Below, in pieces: positions 62,245 through 64,000 of a stretch of DNA of 64,000 nt. Under the pieces are notes generated by a model. It was not told the DNA's origin. It made no database searches and saw only the letters and a program-made list of their open reading frames with translations. Numbering within the stretch: position 1 is the stretch's first letter; every line of letters begins with the position of its first letter. The translations under genes were made by a program, and so were the position numbers. Origin of the DNA: Sistotremastrum niveocremeum HHB9708 (Eukaryota > Basidiomycota > Agaricomycetes > Sistotremastrales > Sistotremastraceae); contig KV419395.1 of assembly GCA_001630475.1 (NCBI GenBank), forward strand, positions 558,001-622,000, in the 5' to 3' direction.

Positions 62245-63186
62245 ATGGAGAAAGTACATTTCCAACAGGAGCAGGTGAGTGTTGATCGTGCAGCTTGCAG
62301 AATCGAGATAACAAGATAATGAATAGATGCTCGCCGAACTTAAGGATTTTGTGGAAAAGGGTATGTTTACGAAAGTGAGTCTTGTTGATCCACTGGCGTG
62401 TGTTCCGGTGTGAAATTGTGGACAGGAAGAAACAAAGGCTATCGTGAAGAAACGCACGGCTTACGAGACGACATTAATACGAAGAATACCTCGGAAGGTG
62501 GATTACATTCGATATATTGAATACGAGGAGGCGCTAGAGAAGTTAAGATGCAAGCGTGTGGAGAGACTGGGTAGGATGCTCTGGCTAAAATAGACGGACA
62601 TGATGTACTGACATGATGTCTGCGCAGATCTACCGAAGACTGGGCCATCAATATCATCGTATTCGATCACGAGGCGGATACTGTGGCTGCATGAACGTGC
62701 GGTGAAGCGGTTCAAGAGCGACGTCGATCTGTGGGTGAGATATATCCGGGTGGCACAACGAGATGGCGCGAATGGACTGGCTGGACGGGTATGTGCACGC
62801 GCATTGCAAATGCACCCCAATGAGCCAGGGTTGTATGTGATAGCGGCGATGCACGAGCTGGATCAGATGTCGGCAGAGAGTGCGCGTACGATTTTGCAGC
62901 GTGGACTGAGGATCAACCGGGAGAGTTTGTTATTGTGGCGGGAGTATGTCAAGATGGAAATTGGGTTTGTCGAGGGGTTGCGGCGGCGGTGGGCGGTGCT
63001 GGGTGTCGAGGAGCAGGAGAGCATGCGGGAGGTGCTGGACGGCGGGATAGTGCGGACGGCGATTGCGGAGGCCCGGAAAGGTAAGATCCTGGTTAGGTCA
63101 GCGATCGGATACTGACGGAAACAGCGTGTGGGGATGGGGTGGCGGAGCTGGAATTGCTGTGGGGCGGACCCCGGGGAGCGCAGTAG
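62245..63186 (+). CDS. UTP6: Utp6, U3 snoRNP component (short form)
   Basis: Five exons (62245..62274, 62327..62374, 62426..62570, 62628..63080, 63125..63186) give 245 residues. The N-terminus MEKVHFQQEQMLAELKDFVE with KGMFTKEETKAIVKKRTAYE and IPRKVDYIRYIEYEEALEKL is the conserved Utp6 domain. HAT-type helical repeats follow (VKRFKSDVDLWVRYIRVAQR; CARALQMHPNEPGLYVIAAM; ESARTILQRGLRINRESLLL). Utp6 acts in the small-subunit processome on 18S rRNA. The protein ends early at ELLWGGPRGAQ; yeast Utp6 is 440 residues, so the C-terminal repeats are missing. The next gene starts 123 bases later, leaving no room for them. Confidence 0.85.
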
Positions 63187-63309
63187 AATAGTGTTGCACA
63201 TGGAACTATCTGGGAGCACATGGACGTTGAATCGTGTTCTGCCTCTTCTTGACTGCTCGCCCGCCCTCAACGAACTAATGAAGTCCCCCGACCTGCTCTA
63301 ACCACCGTC

Positions 63310-64000
63310 ATGTCATCTGTGCGCCCGCCCCCTGCGCGCGACGACCCCGACTTCCTCCCCGACTCCCCGTCCCCCGCCCTCGACGACCTCCTCCTCGAGG
63401 GCGACATCATCGGCGACGGTCTCCCTCTCCTCGGTCAACCCCTCAGACAAGTCGCTCTCCCCGCCCAGTCGTCGTCCAACCCCCCCGCCCCCTCCCTCCA
63501 GGTCGTCAGGAAACTCGGCTCTGGCAGCTATGCCGTCGTCTATCTCGTCAGGGAGCTTATCTCCCCACCGTTGACCCCGCCTCCAAACGACGACGCCGTC
63601 TTTGACCTCGACTCCTCTTCCCTCTCCGGTCACTCATCTTCATCTTCTTCGTCCACCTACGGGCGCGAGTTTGCAGTCAAGTGTCTGTACAAGGCCAACC
63701 TCGACCCCGATGCCCTCAACGCCCAGCTCTTCGAGGCACAAGTCCACCAGTCGCTCCCTCCCCATCCAAATATTGTCACTCTCCATCGAACGCTCGAAAA
63801 CGACTCTTATCTACTTTTACTCCTCGAATACGTTCCAGGCGAAGACCTTTTTTACTTCCTCGAACGTGCTCGCGATTCATGTCCACCTCCTCAACCATCA
63901 AACCTGTTCGCATCAGTCACCCCGCCAACCCCATCACTCCTCTCTACCCTCAAAACCAATCAGCTACTCTCTCCTACCCGTCTGCGGCTCATTGCTTCAA
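63310..64000 (+). CDS. Ser/Thr protein kinase, Ran1/Pat1-like (5' part)
   Basis: An open frame runs from Met 63310 to the window edge (230 codons). After a disordered N-terminus comes the glycine loop GSGSYAVVYLVREL, a Ser-rich insert, then REFAVKCLYKANLD with the catalytic Lys. HPNIVTLHRTLENDSYLLLL and LEYVPGEDLFYFLERARDS follow, typical of the Ran1/Ksp1/Sks1 group. A second Ser/Pro insert lies just before the edge. Kinase motifs HRD and DFG must lie beyond the window. In fission yeast Ran1/Pat1 restrains meiosis by phosphorylating Mei2; a Mei2-like gene is present in this window, about 39 kb away. Confidence 0.88.
   Translation, partial: MSSVRPPPARDDPDFLPDSPSPALDDLLLEGDIIGDGLPLLGQPLRQVALPAQSSSNPPAPSLQVVRKLGSGSYAVVYLVRELISPPLTPPPNDDAVFDLDSSSLSGHSSSSSSSTYGREFAVKCLYKANLDPDALNAQLFEAQVHQSLPPHPNIVTLHRTLENDSYLLLLLEYVPGEDLFYFLERARDSCPPPQPSNLFASVTPPTPSLLSTLKTNQLLSPTRLRLIAS

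Overview
The window is nuclear DNA of a filamentous basidiomycete fungus, most likely an agaricomycete. Genes are dense (about 30 confident genes in 64 kb) and lie on both strands. They are split by many GT-AG introns of about 45-65 bases with CTNAC-like branch sites. Several products are typically fungal: a class IV-type chitin synthase, an MscS channel with an EF hand, the fungal 21 kDa complex I subunit and a Pleurotus-type I9 protease inhibitor. No transposon, virus-like element, tRNA, rRNA or CRISPR array was found. Exon coordinates below were worked out by eye from reading frame, splice sites and family conservation.

Layout. 0-10 kb: an unknown gene tail, a small Cys-rich protein, syntaxin Tlg2, an MscS/EF-hand channel, RNA polymerase II subunit Rpb3 and an AVT/SLC38-type amino-acid transporter. 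10-21 kb: phosphomevalonate kinase Erg8, a large low-complexity protein, complex I subunit NDUFS7 (PSST), an I9 inhibitor and Tudor-SN. 21-30 kb: a Mei2-like RNA-binding protein, type II PI4-kinase Lsb6, the Tat-SF1/Cus2 splicing factor and the 21 kDa complex I subunit. 30-40 kb: membrane-anchored gamma-glutamyltransferase, an unknown protein, a UPF0643 protein and chitin synthase. 40-42 kb: the only long gene-poor stretch, with degenerate-looking open reading. 42-53 kb: a basic Pro/Ala-rich protein, Qri7, a Nup2/Nup50 nucleoporin, a Gyp1-type Rab-GAP, Ap4A phosphorylase, a four-helix membrane protein and a single-pass membrane protein. 53-64 kb: a large protein with a HicA-like C-terminal domain, two unknown proteins, Got1, a short Utp6 and the 5' part of a Ran1-like kinase.

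The genes are mostly housekeeping and do not form one pathway or a metabolite cluster. Loose themes are membrane traffic (Tlg2, Got1, Gyp1, Lsb6), RNA work (Rpb3, Tudor-SN, Mei2, Cus2, Utp6, Nup2) and mitochondria (NDUFS7, the 21 kDa subunit, Qri7). The organisation is very compact. Divergent starts are only 76-115 bases apart at three places, and two convergent stops are 20 bases apart. The most notable observations are about gene structure: a GC-AG intron, a 9-base exon, very short exons in small genes, tandem NAGNAG acceptors and in-frame introns without stops. To these add a shortened Utp6, the HicA-like domain and the degenerate 2 kb stretch. I found no clearly new multi-gene system.
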